NCBI GenBank assembly: GCA_900318545.1
Contig: ONLC01000010.1
Location: forward strand, 11,851-34,879
DNA: 23,029 nucleotides
Direction of reading: 5' to 3'
From: an uncultured Eubacteriales bacterium
Lineage (GTDB): Bacteria > Bacillota > Clostridia > Oscillospirales > Ruminococcaceae
Position numbers and translations under genes: made by a program
Notes under the pieces: model-generated
What the model was told of the DNA's origin: nothing
The model's database searches: none
The model's input: the letters and a program-made list of their open reading frames with translations, nothing else
In this document: positions 7,230-16,428 of the stretch, in pieces
Position numbering within the stretch: the first letter of the stretch is position 1
Layout: every line of letters starts with the position of its first letter

Positions 7230-9695
7230 ATGCGTGGAGTGTTTACTGTTGCAAAGGTCGCAGTCAGTGCGGCTTCATACAGCTTTGACAGGCTTTACAG
7301 CTATCATGTTCCCGAGCAGATGGAACAAAGGGCTGCTGTCGGTGTAAGGGTGCTTGTTCCGTTCGGACGGGGCAACCGCAAGGTGATAGGCTTTATTGCG
7401 TCTACCTATCAGGAATCGGTATATAATGAGGCTATTAAGCCGATAATATCTGTTGCTGACACTGAGAGCCTTGTTACAGAGGAAATGATGAGAATCATTC
7501 TGTGGCTGAAGGAACATACCTTCTGTACCTATTTTGAGGCTTACAGATCCTGTGTGCCAAGCGGCTTTTCATACAGTGTATCGACTCATTATGAGCTTGT
7601 GAATACCTATATTGACGAGGATACCCTTGATGACAGCGAGAAGGAGATAATTGCTTTTCTGCAAAACACAAAGTCTCAGAGAGATATTGATGCAAGGCTC
7701 GGAGATAAGAGCAATAAGCTGCTTCAGAAAACTGTTCAGGGGCTTATTGACAAGGGCTATATCGAAACGGGAGACCTTTTCAAAAGAAAGGTCGGTGACG
7801 AAACCGTAAAAATGGTGCGTCTTACAGACGAATACCTGAACGGTGAGCTCTCGGTGGAGCTGACTCCCAAGCAGAAAAATGCAGCAGACCTTCTTCTTGA
7901 CTGCGAATGTGCTTCTGTTAAAGAGATATGCTATCTGACAGGCTGCACTGCAAGCATAATCAAGGCTCTTATCGATAAGGGTGCAGCATATTCGTTTGAC
8001 TATGAGGTCATGCGTGATGCTCTCGGAGAGATAGGCGAAAGGCAGGACCCTGAGTCTGTTATCCTGAATGAAGAGCAGCAGCAGGCATTTGACGGTATAA
8101 TGGAGCTTGTAAACGAGGCTAAGCCCTCAGGTGCTCTTTTGTACGGAGTTACGGGCAGCGGAAAGACATCGGTGTTTATAAGGCTTATAAATGAAGTCGT
8201 AAACAGCGGCAAAACTGCGATGCTCCTTGTGCCCGAGATATCACTCACACCGCAGATGCTCACAAAGTTCAAGAGCCTGTTCGGTGATAAGATTGCCGTG
8301 CTCCATTCCTCTCTCTCAATGGGACAGAGGATAGACGAGTTCAAACGTATCAGAAACGGTGATGCAAGAATAGTTATCGGTACCCGAAGTGCAGTGTTTG
8401 CGCCGCTTTCGGATATCGGTATAATAATAATGGACGAGGAGGGCGAGCCCTCGTATAAGTCCGACCAGTCTCCGAGGTACCACGCAAGAGATGTAGCTGT
8501 GCAAAGGTGCGGATATCACAATGCTGTGCTTTTGCTGGCATCGGCAACACCCTCACTTGAGACCTTCAATGATGCTAAAAAAGGCAGATTTCATCTGTTT
8601 GAGCTTCGCAAAAGGTATAACGATGCAAAGCTTCCCGATATTCATATCATAGATATGCAGCAGGAGGCAGAGGAAGGCAACAGCGGACTGTTCAGCCGTG
8701 AGCTTGCAGACGGCATACAGACGGCACTCGACAGAAATGAGCAGGTGATCCTTTTCCTTAACAGAAGAGGTCACAGCACTCATGCAGCCTGCCTTGACTG
8801 CCGCCGGCCGATATCATGTCCTAACTGTCAGCTTCCGCTGACCTACCATAAAAAGAATAACCGCTTTATGTGTCACTATTGCGGCTATACTATGGATAAC
8901 CTTGAAAAATGTCCTGTGTGTAAGGGCACAAAGATAAGACTTACAGGTGTCGGCACTCAGAAGGTAGAGGACGAGCTTGCAAGGCTTTTTCCAAGTGCAA
9001 GGCTTCTCAGAATGGACGCCGATACCACATCATCAAGGTATTCCTATGAGAAAAACTTCAGGGCGTTTGAGAACCATGAGTATGATATATTGCTTGGTAC
9101 TCAGATGATAGCAAAGGGGCTAAATTTCCCCGATGTTACCGTAGTCGGAGTCGTATCGCTTGACAAGGCGCTCTTTACGGGTGACTACAGAAGCTATGAG
9201 CGTACCTTTTCTTTGCTCACACAGGTAGCAGGCCGCTGCGGCAGAGGAGAAAAGCCCGGCACTGCCTATATACAGACCTTTGTGCCTGACCATTACGTTA
9301 TTAATCTGGCGGCTCAGCAGAATTATGATGAGTTTTTCAATGAGGAAGCAGCTCTCAGAAAAACGCTGACCTATCCGCCTTTTTGCGATATCTGCGTGTT
9401 TGGCTTTTCTTCACCGATGGAGAGTCAGGCTATAGCTGCTGCGAGGTGGGTAACCTCAAGGATAGCTCAGTATTTAAGAGAAAATAAGGTAAGCTTTCCG
9501 CTAAGGGCTCTTGGCCCTGCACCCTGTACTCTCGGAGTTATAAACGGGCGCTACAGGTACAGGCTTATCCTCAAATCGAAGAATATAAAAGACTTCAGAA
9601 TGATGATACAGACTGTTCTGGAGGACTTCTATAAACAAAAACAGTTGAAGACCGTAAGGATATATGCCGATCTTAACGGCGATATCGGGCTTTGA
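7230..9695 (+). CDS. priA: Primosomal protein N' (replication restart helicase PriA)
   Basis: At 821 residues it has the full PriA layout: N-terminal 3'-DNA-binding domain, a winged-helix segment, a superfamily 2 helicase with Walker A GVTGSGKT, motif Ia VPEISLTPQM and motif III SATPSLET, then a zinc-binding insert of four C-x2-C pairs (CLDC, CPNC, CHYC, CPVC) and the C-terminal helicase motifs (LGTQMIAKGLNFPDV, QVAGRCGRG). PriA reloads the replicative helicase at stalled forks. The Walker B reads MDEEGE where the family normally has DEEH, so the last residue is glycine. AAGGAG precedes the ATG by 11 bases, a rather long spacing. Confidence 0.96.
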   Translation: MRGVFTVAKVAVSAASYSFDRLYSYHVPEQMEQRAAVGVRVLVPFGRGNRKVIGFIASTYQESVYNEAIKPIISVADTESLVTEEMMRIILWLKEHTFCTYFEAYRSCVPSGFSYSVSTHYELVNTYIDEDTLDDSEKEIIAFLQNTKSQRDIDARLGDKSNKLLQKTVQGLIDKGYIETGDLFKRKVGDETVKMVRLTDEYLNGELSVELTPKQKNAADLLLDCECASVKEICYLTGCTASIIKALIDKGAAYSFDYEVMRDALGEIGERQDPESVILNEEQQQAFDGIMELVNEAKPSGALLYGVTGSGKTSVFIRLINEVVNSGKTAMLLVPEISLTPQMLTKFKSLFGDKIAVLHSSLSMGQRIDEFKRIRNGDARIVIGTRSAVFAPLSDIGIIIMDEEGEPSYKSDQSPRYHARDVAVQRCGYHNAVLLLASATPSLETFNDAKKGRFHLFELRKRYNDAKLPDIHIIDMQQEAEEGNSGLFSRELADGIQTALDRNEQVILFLNRRGHSTHAACLDCRRPISCPNCQLPLTYHKKNNRFMCHYCGYTMDNLEKCPVCKGTKIRLTGVGTQKVEDELARLFPSARLLRMDADTTSSRYSYEKNFRAFENHEYDILLGTQMIAKGLNFPDVTVVGVVSLDKALFTGDYRSYERTFSLLTQVAGRCGRGEKPGTAYIQTFVPDHYVINLAAQQNYDEFFNEEAALRKTLTYPPFCDICVFGFSSPMESQAIAAARWVTSRIAQYLRENKVSFPLRALGPAPCTLGVINGRYRYRLILKSKNIKDFRMMIQTVLEDFYKQKQLKTVRIYADLNGDIGL

Positions 9696-9711
9696 CCGAA
9701 AGGAAATAATT

Positions 9712-10182
9712 ATGGCAATAAGAAAGATACTCAATAAAAGCGATGAGATTCTTCACAAAAAATGCAAGCCCGTTACAGAATTTGACGATAAGCTTGCTCA
9801 GCTCCTTGACGATATGGTGGAGACACTCCGTCAGGCTGAGGGCGTAGGTCTTGCAGGACCTCAGGTGGCTAAGCTCAGAAGAGTTGTAGTCATCATTATA
9901 GAGGATCAGGTATATGAGCTTGTAAACCCAGAGATACTCGAAAAGTCCGAAGAGAAGCAGAGGGTGCTCGAGGGCTGCCTGTCCTGTCCCGGTGAGTGGG
10001 GCTATGTTACAAGGCCTATGGCTGTAAAGTTCAAGGCTCAGAACAGGCACGGTGAGTGGTATGAAATGCAGGTAACTGACCTTTTTGCTCAGTGCGTATG
10101 CCATGAGCTTGATCATCTCGACGGCCATATATTCACAGAGATTGTAGAGGAATTTGTTAATTTAGAGGACGAACAGGCATGA
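9712..10182 (+). CDS. def: Peptide deformylase
   Basis: Removes the formyl group from the N-terminal Met of new proteins. The 156-residue protein shows all three motifs: GVGLAGPQV, EGCLS (metal ligand C89) and HELDH (ligands H131 and H135, catalytic E132). The start at 9712 (MAIRKIL) follows AAGGAA at the right distance; the in-frame ATG at 9664 lies inside priA and is rejected. The stop overlaps the fmt ATG. Pairing with fmt, which adds the formyl group, is the usual arrangement. Confidence 0.96.
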   Translation: MAIRKILNKSDEILHKKCKPVTEFDDKLAQLLDDMVETLRQAEGVGLAGPQVAKLRRVVVIIIEDQVYELVNPEILEKSEEKQRVLEGCLSCPGEWGYVTRPMAVKFKAQNRHGEWYEMQVTDLFAQCVCHELDHLDGHIFTEIVEEFVNLEDEQA

Positions 10183-11108
10183 AGATAGTTTTTATGGGAA
10201 CTCCCGATTTTGCTGTTCCCACACTCGAAGCTCTTTATAAAAAAGGCCATGATATTGCAGCTGTGTTTACTCAGCCCGATAAGCCCAAGGGCAGAGGCTA
10301 TAAGCTTGCTCCGCCCCCTGTAAAGGTGCTTGCACAGGAGCACGGCACAGCGGTTTATCAGCCGCAAAGCCTTAAAAAAGACGCTGACGAATACCTTCGT
10401 ATCCTTAATGATATCGCTCCCGATTGCATAGTTGTGGCAGCCTACGGAAAGATACTTCCGAAAGAAGTTCTTGAAATACCTAAGCTCGGCTGTGTGAATG
10501 TTCACGGCTCGCTTCTGCCTAAATACAGGGGTGCAGCTCCTATACAGCAGAGCGTCCTTGACGGTGAACCCACAACAGGTATCACAACGATGCTTATGGG
10601 CGAGGGACTTGATACTGGAGATATACTTCTTCAGCGTGAGACCGGGATAGGCGAAAATGAAACTGCCTCCGAGCTGTTTGACAGGCTGTCTGTCATAGGA
10701 GGGGAGCTTCTTATTGAAACTCTTGACCGCCTTGAAGAGGGAAGTATAACACCGATTAAACAGGACGATTCACAGGCGACCTACGCAGGTATGCTTGATA
10801 AGAGTATGTGTGAGATAGACTTCACGAAGCCTGTTTTCAAGGTCCATAAGCAGATATGCGGCCTTTCTGACTGGCCCTGTGCGGTAACGCTTCTTAACGG
10901 CAAAAGACTGAAGGTTTACCGCTCCGAGATAGTTAAGGATATGAAAGCCAACAAAGAGCCGGGTACCGTGCTTGATGATAGGCTTTCGGTAGCCTGCTCA
11001 GACGGAGTGATAAGGTTCACCGAGGTTCAGGCTGAGGGCTCAAAACGTATGAAGGCTGAGGACTACCTCAGAGGAAAGCCTGTTGCGGCTGGCACAAAGC
11101 TCGGGTAG
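10179..11108 (+). CDS. fmt: Methionyl-tRNA formyltransferase
   Basis: Formylates Met-tRNA(fMet) with 10-formyl-tetrahydrofolate for initiation. The 309-residue protein begins MKIVFMGTPDFAVPTLEAL and carries the catalytic-core signature NVHGSLLPKYRGAAPI, with the Asn and His of the active site, and the C-terminal OB-like domain. It is translationally coupled to def through an ATGA overlap and ends 7 bases before the preferred rsmB start. Confidence 0.97.
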   Translation: MKIVFMGTPDFAVPTLEALYKKGHDIAAVFTQPDKPKGRGYKLAPPPVKVLAQEHGTAVYQPQSLKKDADEYLRILNDIAPDCIVVAAYGKILPKEVLEIPKLGCVNVHGSLLPKYRGAAPIQQSVLDGEPTTGITTMLMGEGLDTGDILLQRETGIGENETASELFDRLSVIGGELLIETLDRLEEGSITPIKQDDSQATYAGMLDKSMCEIDFTKPVFKVHKQICGLSDWPCAVTLLNGKRLKVYRSEIVKDMKANKEPGTVLDDRLSVACSDGVIRFTEVQAEGSKRMKAEDYLRGKPVAAGTKLG

Positions 11109-11115
11109 CCGCCTT

Positions 11116-12426
11116 ATGGGAAATGCAAGAGGCTTTGTACTGAAGCTTTTAGTCAGACAGGAGCAGAGTGCTTCCTATTCAAATATTCTTCTCGACCGGA
11201 AGCTTTCACGTTCACAGCTTGATGAGCGTGAGAAAAAATTTGCAGCAGCCCTCTTTTACGGAGTCATCGAGCGTAAGCTCACCCTTGATGCTGTAATAGA
11301 TTCACGCTGCAATAAAAAGACAGAAAAGCTGAGTACCGATATCAGAAACATTCTGAGAATGGGCATCTACCAGCTCCGATATATGGATTCCGTTCCCGAT
11401 AACGCAGCCGTAGATGAGTCTGTGAAGCTTGCCAAAAAGGTCAGAAATCCTGCTGCAGCAGGCTTTGTGAATGCAGTGCTCAGAGGCTTTGTCAGAGATG
11501 ACAAGAGCCTGCCCTCGGTCAAGGGCAGAATAAAGGCTCTTTCTCTCGAGTATTCGTGTCCCGAGTGGCTTGTCCGCAAATGGGCAGATGAATACGGTGT
11601 CAAGGCTTGCGAGGGGATACTCAGGGCATCACTTGGGAAGGCTCCCGAATATGTAAGGCTCAATACAGTAAGGGCAGATGCTAAGACGATCATCTCTCTG
11701 CTTGAACAGGAGGGCGTTCATGTCACCGATATGGGTCACGGCTGTATACGGCTCTCCGGAGCGGGTGCTGTTGAGGAGCTTGATGCATTTAAGCAGGGGC
11801 TTATCCACGTTCAGGATTATTCCTGTCAGCTTTGCTGTATGGCACTTGACCCGAAATCTGGCGACACAGTGCTTGACCTTTGTGCAGCTCCCGGAGGCAA
11901 GACCTTCACGATAGCTGAGCTTATGAATGATGAGGGTCGGGTAATGGCGTTTGATCTTCATGAAAACAGAGTAAAGCTTATAAAAAGCGGTGCAGAAAGG
12001 CTGGGACTTAAAAGCGTGTGCGCTGCCGTAAATAATGCTAAGGAGCATAACGAGTCGCTGCCTGCAGCCGATAAAGTGCTTTGCGATGTTCCGTGCTCGG
12101 GACTCGGAGTTATAAGGCGAAAGCCCGAGATAAAGTACAAGCCCGAGGAAGAGCTTGAAAGACTTCCTGAGATACAGCTTGATATTTTGAAGACATCGGC
12201 AGCCTATGTCAAGACAGGTGGTATATTGGTGTATTCGACCTGTTCGCTCTCAAAAGCTGAGAATGATGACGTGGTTCAGAGCTTCTTATCAGAAAACGCA
12301 GACTTTGAACCAGTCCCTCTCGGAGAGTTAGGCGGCAGAAGCTTTGATAACTCTCAATTAACTGTTTTCCCCGATATGTTTGATTCAGACGGCTTTTTCA
12401 TAGCCAAATTTCGCAGACTGAGGTGA
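11116..12426 (+). CDS. rsmB: 16S rRNA (cytosine-967-C5)-methyltransferase
   Basis: The 436-residue protein has an N-terminal NusB-like RNA-binding domain (NARGFVLKLLVRQEQSASY and on) and a C-terminal SAM methyltransferase: motif I DLCAAPGGKT, motif IV DVPCSGLGVIRRKPE and the nucleophile motif YSTCSLSKAEND. It methylates C967 of 16S rRNA. The ATG at 11116 gives the N-terminus expected for the family. A TTG at 11083 would add 11 residues and overlap fmt, and neither has a strong ribosome site. The TGA stop lies inside the Shine-Dalgarno of rlmN. Confidence 0.94.
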   Translation: MGNARGFVLKLLVRQEQSASYSNILLDRKLSRSQLDEREKKFAAALFYGVIERKLTLDAVIDSRCNKKTEKLSTDIRNILRMGIYQLRYMDSVPDNAAVDESVKLAKKVRNPAAAGFVNAVLRGFVRDDKSLPSVKGRIKALSLEYSCPEWLVRKWADEYGVKACEGILRASLGKAPEYVRLNTVRADAKTIISLLEQEGVHVTDMGHGCIRLSGAGAVEELDAFKQGLIHVQDYSCQLCCMALDPKSGDTVLDLCAAPGGKTFTIAELMNDEGRVMAFDLHENRVKLIKSGAERLGLKSVCAAVNNAKEHNESLPAADKVLCDVPCSGLGVIRRKPEIKYKPEEELERLPEIQLDILKTSAAYVKTGGILVYSTCSLSKAENDDVVQSFLSENADFEPVPLGELGGRSFDNSQLTVFPDMFDSDGFFIAKFRRLR

Positions 12427-12430
12427 TAGC

Positions 12431-13477
12431 TTGCTTACCTTTGATGAAAGCGGAAAAATTGATATACTTGATCTGCTTTATGATGAACTTGAAGAGCAGA
12501 TCAGGCTGCTTGGCGAGCCGAAATTCCGTGCTGCACAGATATACGATTGGCTTCATGTAAAAAAAGTCAAAGAATTTTCACAAATGAGTAACATTTCTGC
12601 ACAATTGCGGAATCAGCTCAGCGAAAAGTTTTGTATAAAATCACTATTTATTGTAAAAAGACTTGAATCAAGTACCGATAATACTGTAAAATATCTATAT
12701 GAGCTGGAAGACGGCAATCATATAGAAACAGTTCTTATGGAATACAGCTACGGAAAAACACTGTGTGTGTCCTCTCAGGTGGGCTGTAAGATGGGGTGCA
12801 GGTTCTGCGCTTCTACGCTTGCGGGCTTCAAGAGAGACCTTAGCTCCTCTGAGATACTGGAGCAGGTTTATGAAACAGAGCGTGACCAGGGCATAAGTAT
12901 TTCGGGGCTTGTGCTGATGGGCATAGGAGAGCCGCTGGATAACTACGATAATGTGGTGAATTTCCTGAGGCAGCTGAGTGCTCCTAAGGGGAGAAACCTC
13001 TCCCTTCGTCATGTTTCGTTATCGACCTGCGGAATTGTGCCGATGATATATGAGCTTTCAAAGCTCGATCTCGGGCTTACGCTGTCGATATCACTTCATT
13101 GTCCGAACGATAAGGGCAGAAGTGAAATAATGCCGATAAACAATAAATATAATATATCAGAGCTTATGGCTGCCTGCAAGGACTACTTTGCTAAGACAGG
13201 CAGGAGGATATCCTTTGAGTATGCTCTGATAAACGGAGTGAACGATACTCCTGCTCATGCAGATGAGCTTGCCGCATTGCTGCGAGGCTTTATCTGTCAT
13301 GTGAATATTATTCCTGTCAATAAGATAAAGGAAAGAAATTACAGCTCGGACAGAGCTGCTGCAAAAAGATTTGCACATCTTCTCGGAAAGCTTGGCATAA
13401 ATGCTACAGTAAGAAGAACGCTCGGCGCAGATATTGATGCTGCCTGCGGTCAGCTGAGAAGAGAGTATGAAATATAA
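12431..13477 (+). CDS. rlmN: 23S rRNA/tRNA adenine-C2 methyltransferase, radical SAM
   Basis: RlmN methylates A2503 of 23S rRNA. The 348-residue protein has the radical-SAM cluster CKMGCRFC (C119, C123, C126) and the second catalytic cysteine C339 in DIDAACGQL. The start is a TTG at 12431, supported by an excellent GAGGTGAT site with normal spacing and by the lack of any in-frame ATG before the conserved EPKFRAAQIYDWLH region. Its signal overlaps the rsmB stop. Confidence 0.95.
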   Translation: MLTFDESGKIDILDLLYDELEEQIRLLGEPKFRAAQIYDWLHVKKVKEFSQMSNISAQLRNQLSEKFCIKSLFIVKRLESSTDNTVKYLYELEDGNHIETVLMEYSYGKTLCVSSQVGCKMGCRFCASTLAGFKRDLSSSEILEQVYETERDQGISISGLVLMGIGEPLDNYDNVVNFLRQLSAPKGRNLSLRHVSLSTCGIVPMIYELSKLDLGLTLSISLHCPNDKGRSEIMPINNKYNISELMAACKDYFAKTGRRISFEYALINGVNDTPAHADELAALLRGFICHVNIIPVNKIKERNYSSDRAAAKRFAHLLGKLGINATVRRTLGADIDAACGQLRREYEI

Positions 13478-13497
13478 CAGAAAGGACGGTGGGCCGT

Positions 13498-14226
13498 TTG
13501 TTCGTTGCATCGAATACTGACAAAGGTAAGGTCAGGGAAGAGAACCAGGACAGAGTAGAAACAAGGTTTCTGGGTGACAATATGTCTGTTGCTATAGTCT
13601 GCGACGGTATGGGCGGCGCAGCTTCGGGCGCAGTTGCAAGTCAGCTTGCTGTTGATACTGTTGCGCACAGGATAGTTGATTATTTCCGTCCTGATATGAA
13701 GCCGAATTCTATAAGAAATCTTCTCCTTACATCTGTTCATGCTGCAAATACCGTGGTTTATGAAAAGAGTCGTGAGGATATAGATAAAAACGGTATGGGT
13801 ACCACCTGCGTAGCGGCACTGGTTGTGAATAAGTGCATCTATGTGGTAAATGTCGGAGACAGCAGGGCTTATATCCTGACTGACAGCGGCATCAGGCAGA
13901 TAACCACTGACCATACCTATGTTGAGATGCTTCGCCAGTCGGGTCAGATAACCGATGAAGAGGCTAAAAACCATCACATGAAAAATGTCATAACAAAGGC
14001 TGTGGGAGTTGAACCCGATGTCGAGGTCGATTATTTCGAGCTTGAGGAATGGGGCAATTTCTCGATAGTACTGTGTTCTGACGGATTGTCAAATTACTGC
14101 TCGGAGGACTTCATCTATGAGACAGTATTTGGCAAGAACCTCGATGAGGCTATAAAAACACTGATAAATTATGCAAATGAAAGCGGCGGAAGAGATAATA
14201 TCACCGCAGCTATCATAGCTAATTGA
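13498..14226 (+). CDS. prpC: PP2C-type serine/threonine phosphatase
   Basis: The roughly 243-residue cytosolic phosphatase has the metal-binding motifs CDGMGGAASG, the NVGDSRAY segment, SDGLSNY and the C-terminal GGRDNITA. Its partner is the PASTA kinase encoded next, which it dephosphorylates along with shared substrates. The start is doubtful: the GTG at 13489 is only 2 bases from AAAGGA, whereas the TTG at 13498 lies 5 bases after GGTGG and gives an N-terminus (MFVASNTDKGKVREENQD) aligned in length with B. subtilis PrpC. I prefer TTG. Confidence 0.93.
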   Translation: MFVASNTDKGKVREENQDRVETRFLGDNMSVAIVCDGMGGAASGAVASQLAVDTVAHRIVDYFRPDMKPNSIRNLLLTSVHAANTVVYEKSREDIDKNGMGTTCVAALVVNKCIYVVNVGDSRAYILTDSGIRQITTDHTYVEMLRQSGQITDEEAKNHHMKNVITKAVGVEPDVEVDYFELEEWGNFSIVLCSDGLSNYCSEDFIYETVFGKNLDEAIKTLINYANESGGRDNITAAIIAN

Positions 14227-14270
14227 TAAAGAAACAAAAAGTATATAGATAAGAACTGGAGTTGAAATGA

Positions 14271-16427
14271 ATGGATTCTAATATCGGCAAAAAGCTCGAC
14301 GGCAGATACGAAATAACCGAGCTTATAGGCGTTGGCGGAATGGCTGATGTTTATAAAGCTATAGATGTTATGGAAAATCGTACTGTCGCCGTAAAGATCC
14401 TTAAATCTGAGTTCTCCGAGAATGAGGAGTTCCTCAGAAGGTTCAGAAACGAAAGCAAGGCAATAGCAGTGCTTTCTCACCCGAATATAGTCAAGATCTA
14501 TGACGTGGGCTTCTCTGATGAGATACAGTTCATCGTTATGGAGTATATCGACGGTATCACACTGAAGGAGTTCATCGAGCAGCAGGGAGTGCTCCGCTGG
14601 AAAGATGCTCTGCATTTCGTAACGCAGATACTCAGAGCTTTGCAGCACGCTCATGACAAGGGCATCGTTCACAGAGATATCAAGCCTCAGAACATTATGC
14701 TCTTTACAGACGGCACTATCAAGGTCATGGACTTTGGTATCGCAAGATTTTCCAGAATTGACGGAAAGACCCTGTCAGATAAGACAATAGGCTCCGTTCA
14801 TTATATCTCACCCGAGCAGGCAAGAGGCGATATGACCGATGAAAGGTCTGACATCTACTCTGTTGGTGTAATGCTTTACGAGATGCTCACAGGCAGAAAG
14901 CCATTTGAGGGCGAAAATCCTGTATCTATCGCAGTTAAGCATATGCAGGATAAGGCTGTAGAGCCCAGAGAGATAATGCCTTCTATACCCGAGGCACTCG
15001 AGGAGATCGTTATCCACGCAATGGAGAAGGATCCTGTCAGACGTTATCAGTCGGCAGCCGAGATGATAAAGGATATAGACACCTTCAAGATCAATCCTTC
15101 CGTAGTATTCGGCTATAAGAACGGCGTTTCAGCTGCTGATAATGCTCCCGTAGTTCCTGTTTCCTCTAATAACATCTATGATGAAGAGGATCAGTATGAG
15201 GAAGATTACGATGATGACGAAGAGGAAGATGATGAGGACGAAGAGGACGAGAAGAAGCGTTCTTATGTAGTGCCTATCCTCCTCGGAATGACCGTTGCGG
15301 TCGTTATTATCGCTTGTATAGTTATCGTTTATTCAGTTCTTAACTCCTTCAGCGGTGATGACGGACTTGGCTCCAAGGGCGTTGTAACGCTCCCGAACTT
15401 TGTCGGAATGAACATCGTCAAGGTTGAGCAGGATTATAAGGATAAGCTTAAATTCGATATTACCGAAGAATACAACAACGAATTTGATGAGGGCATAATC
15501 ATCGATCAGGCTCAGACAGTCGGAAAGCAGGTCAAGGAAGGAACGACCATAGCACTGACGGTAAGTAAGGGTAAAAAGATGATACCCGTGCCTGATATGA
15601 CGGCTAAGGAGAGTGCCGTTGCCCAGAGTGAGCTCAAGGCCGCAGGCTTTAATGTCGTGCTGCGTGAGCAATGGACTGATGAAGTTGCAAAGGGCCTTGT
15701 TGTTAAGACCGAGCCTGCTGCAGGTGAGCAGCACGCAGAGGGCGCAACAGTAGCGGTATTCGTCAGCATGGGACCTGTTGAGACAAGAGTTAAGGTTCCT
15801 GATGTTGTAGGCCTTACAGAGGAGAAGGCTGTCAAGTCGCTCAAGGAAAATAAGCTTACTCCTATTGTTCAGGAGGTAGAGCATGACGGCGATAAGGGCA
15901 AGGTTATTGAGCAGGATCTCGAGGCAGGTTCTTATCAGGAGAGAAACACAGAGGTTATCATCTATGTATCTACCGGTGAGGTAGCTCCTACACAGCTGAC
16001 ATTCTCAATGCCGCTTCCTGAGGGTCTGAGCGGTTCTTACTCGCTTGACATCTACAAGGACGGAAACGTTGCATATACTCAGAAGATCTCCAACGGTGAG
16101 GCGGTAGCAGGCGGCTCTGTAAACATCACAGTAGAGGGCAAGAAGAAGGAAGTCCTTACGATCTACGTTAAGAGCGATGAAACAAGCCAGCAGTGCAGAT
16201 ACGCTATTTACGAGATAGACTACGACAATAAGAGTGCAACACTCAGCGGAAGCTTGAATGAGAGCGGCCTTGTTACTATCAGTCCTACTACAACAACTAC
16301 TACAACAACTACTACTACGACGACTACTGAATCTCAGACGCAGCCTCCTCAGCCTGAACCACAGCAGGATCAGCAGCAGGATCAGAATCAGAATCAGGGC
16401 GACAATGGCGGAGAGCAGCAGCAGTAA
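14271..16427 (+). CDS. prkC: Membrane serine/threonine kinase with PASTA repeats (PrkC/Stk)
   Basis: The 718-residue protein has a cytosolic kinase domain (G-loop GVGGMADVY, K42, HRD with D136, DFG with D154), a strongly acidic linker (about 300-328), one transmembrane helix (about 332-357), three extracellular PASTA repeats (about 371-435, 436-505, 507-570) that in this family bind muropeptides or lipid II, a further beta-rich domain, and a Thr-, Pro- and Gln-rich tail. It probably senses cell-wall state and regulates growth and division, with PrpC as antagonist. The last domain and the 14-Thr run are not part of the basic PrkC plan. CTGGAG precedes the ATG by 10 bases. Confidence 0.96.
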   Translation: MDSNIGKKLDGRYEITELIGVGGMADVYKAIDVMENRTVAVKILKSEFSENEEFLRRFRNESKAIAVLSHPNIVKIYDVGFSDEIQFIVMEYIDGITLKEFIEQQGVLRWKDALHFVTQILRALQHAHDKGIVHRDIKPQNIMLFTDGTIKVMDFGIARFSRIDGKTLSDKTIGSVHYISPEQARGDMTDERSDIYSVGVMLYEMLTGRKPFEGENPVSIAVKHMQDKAVEPREIMPSIPEALEEIVIHAMEKDPVRRYQSAAEMIKDIDTFKINPSVVFGYKNGVSAADNAPVVPVSSNNIYDEEDQYEEDYDDDEEEDDEDEEDEKKRSYVVPILLGMTVAVVIIACIVIVYSVLNSFSGDDGLGSKGVVTLPNFVGMNIVKVEQDYKDKLKFDITEEYNNEFDEGIIIDQAQTVGKQVKEGTTIALTVSKGKKMIPVPDMTAKESAVAQSELKAAGFNVVLREQWTDEVAKGLVVKTEPAAGEQHAEGATVAVFVSMGPVETRVKVPDVVGLTEEKAVKSLKENKLTPIVQEVEHDGDKGKVIEQDLEAGSYQERNTEVIIYVSTGEVAPTQLTFSMPLPEGLSGSYSLDIYKDGNVAYTQKISNGEAVAGGSVNITVEGKKKEVLTIYVKSDETSQQCRYAIYEIDYDNKSATLSGSLNESGLVTISPTTTTTTTTTTTTTTESQTQPPQPEPQQDQQQDQNQNQGDNGGEQQQ
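16287..16328 (+). repeat. Triplet microsatellite coding for 14 threonines
   Basis: Fourteen consecutive Thr codons (ACT, ACA and ACG) in the extracellular tail of the PASTA kinase. Because the unit is three bases, slippage would change length without breaking the frame. Confidence 0.9.
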
Positions 16428-16428
16428 T

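Noticed and set aside
9673..10128. Long minus-strand frames opposite def and other genes
   Set aside because: They are shadows of well-identified plus-strand genes, lack ribosome sites and show no recognisable domains.
16258..16428. rsgA start at 16258 within prkC
   Set aside because: The added residues are the out-of-frame reading of the Thr and Gln repeats; the family N-terminus begins at 16429.
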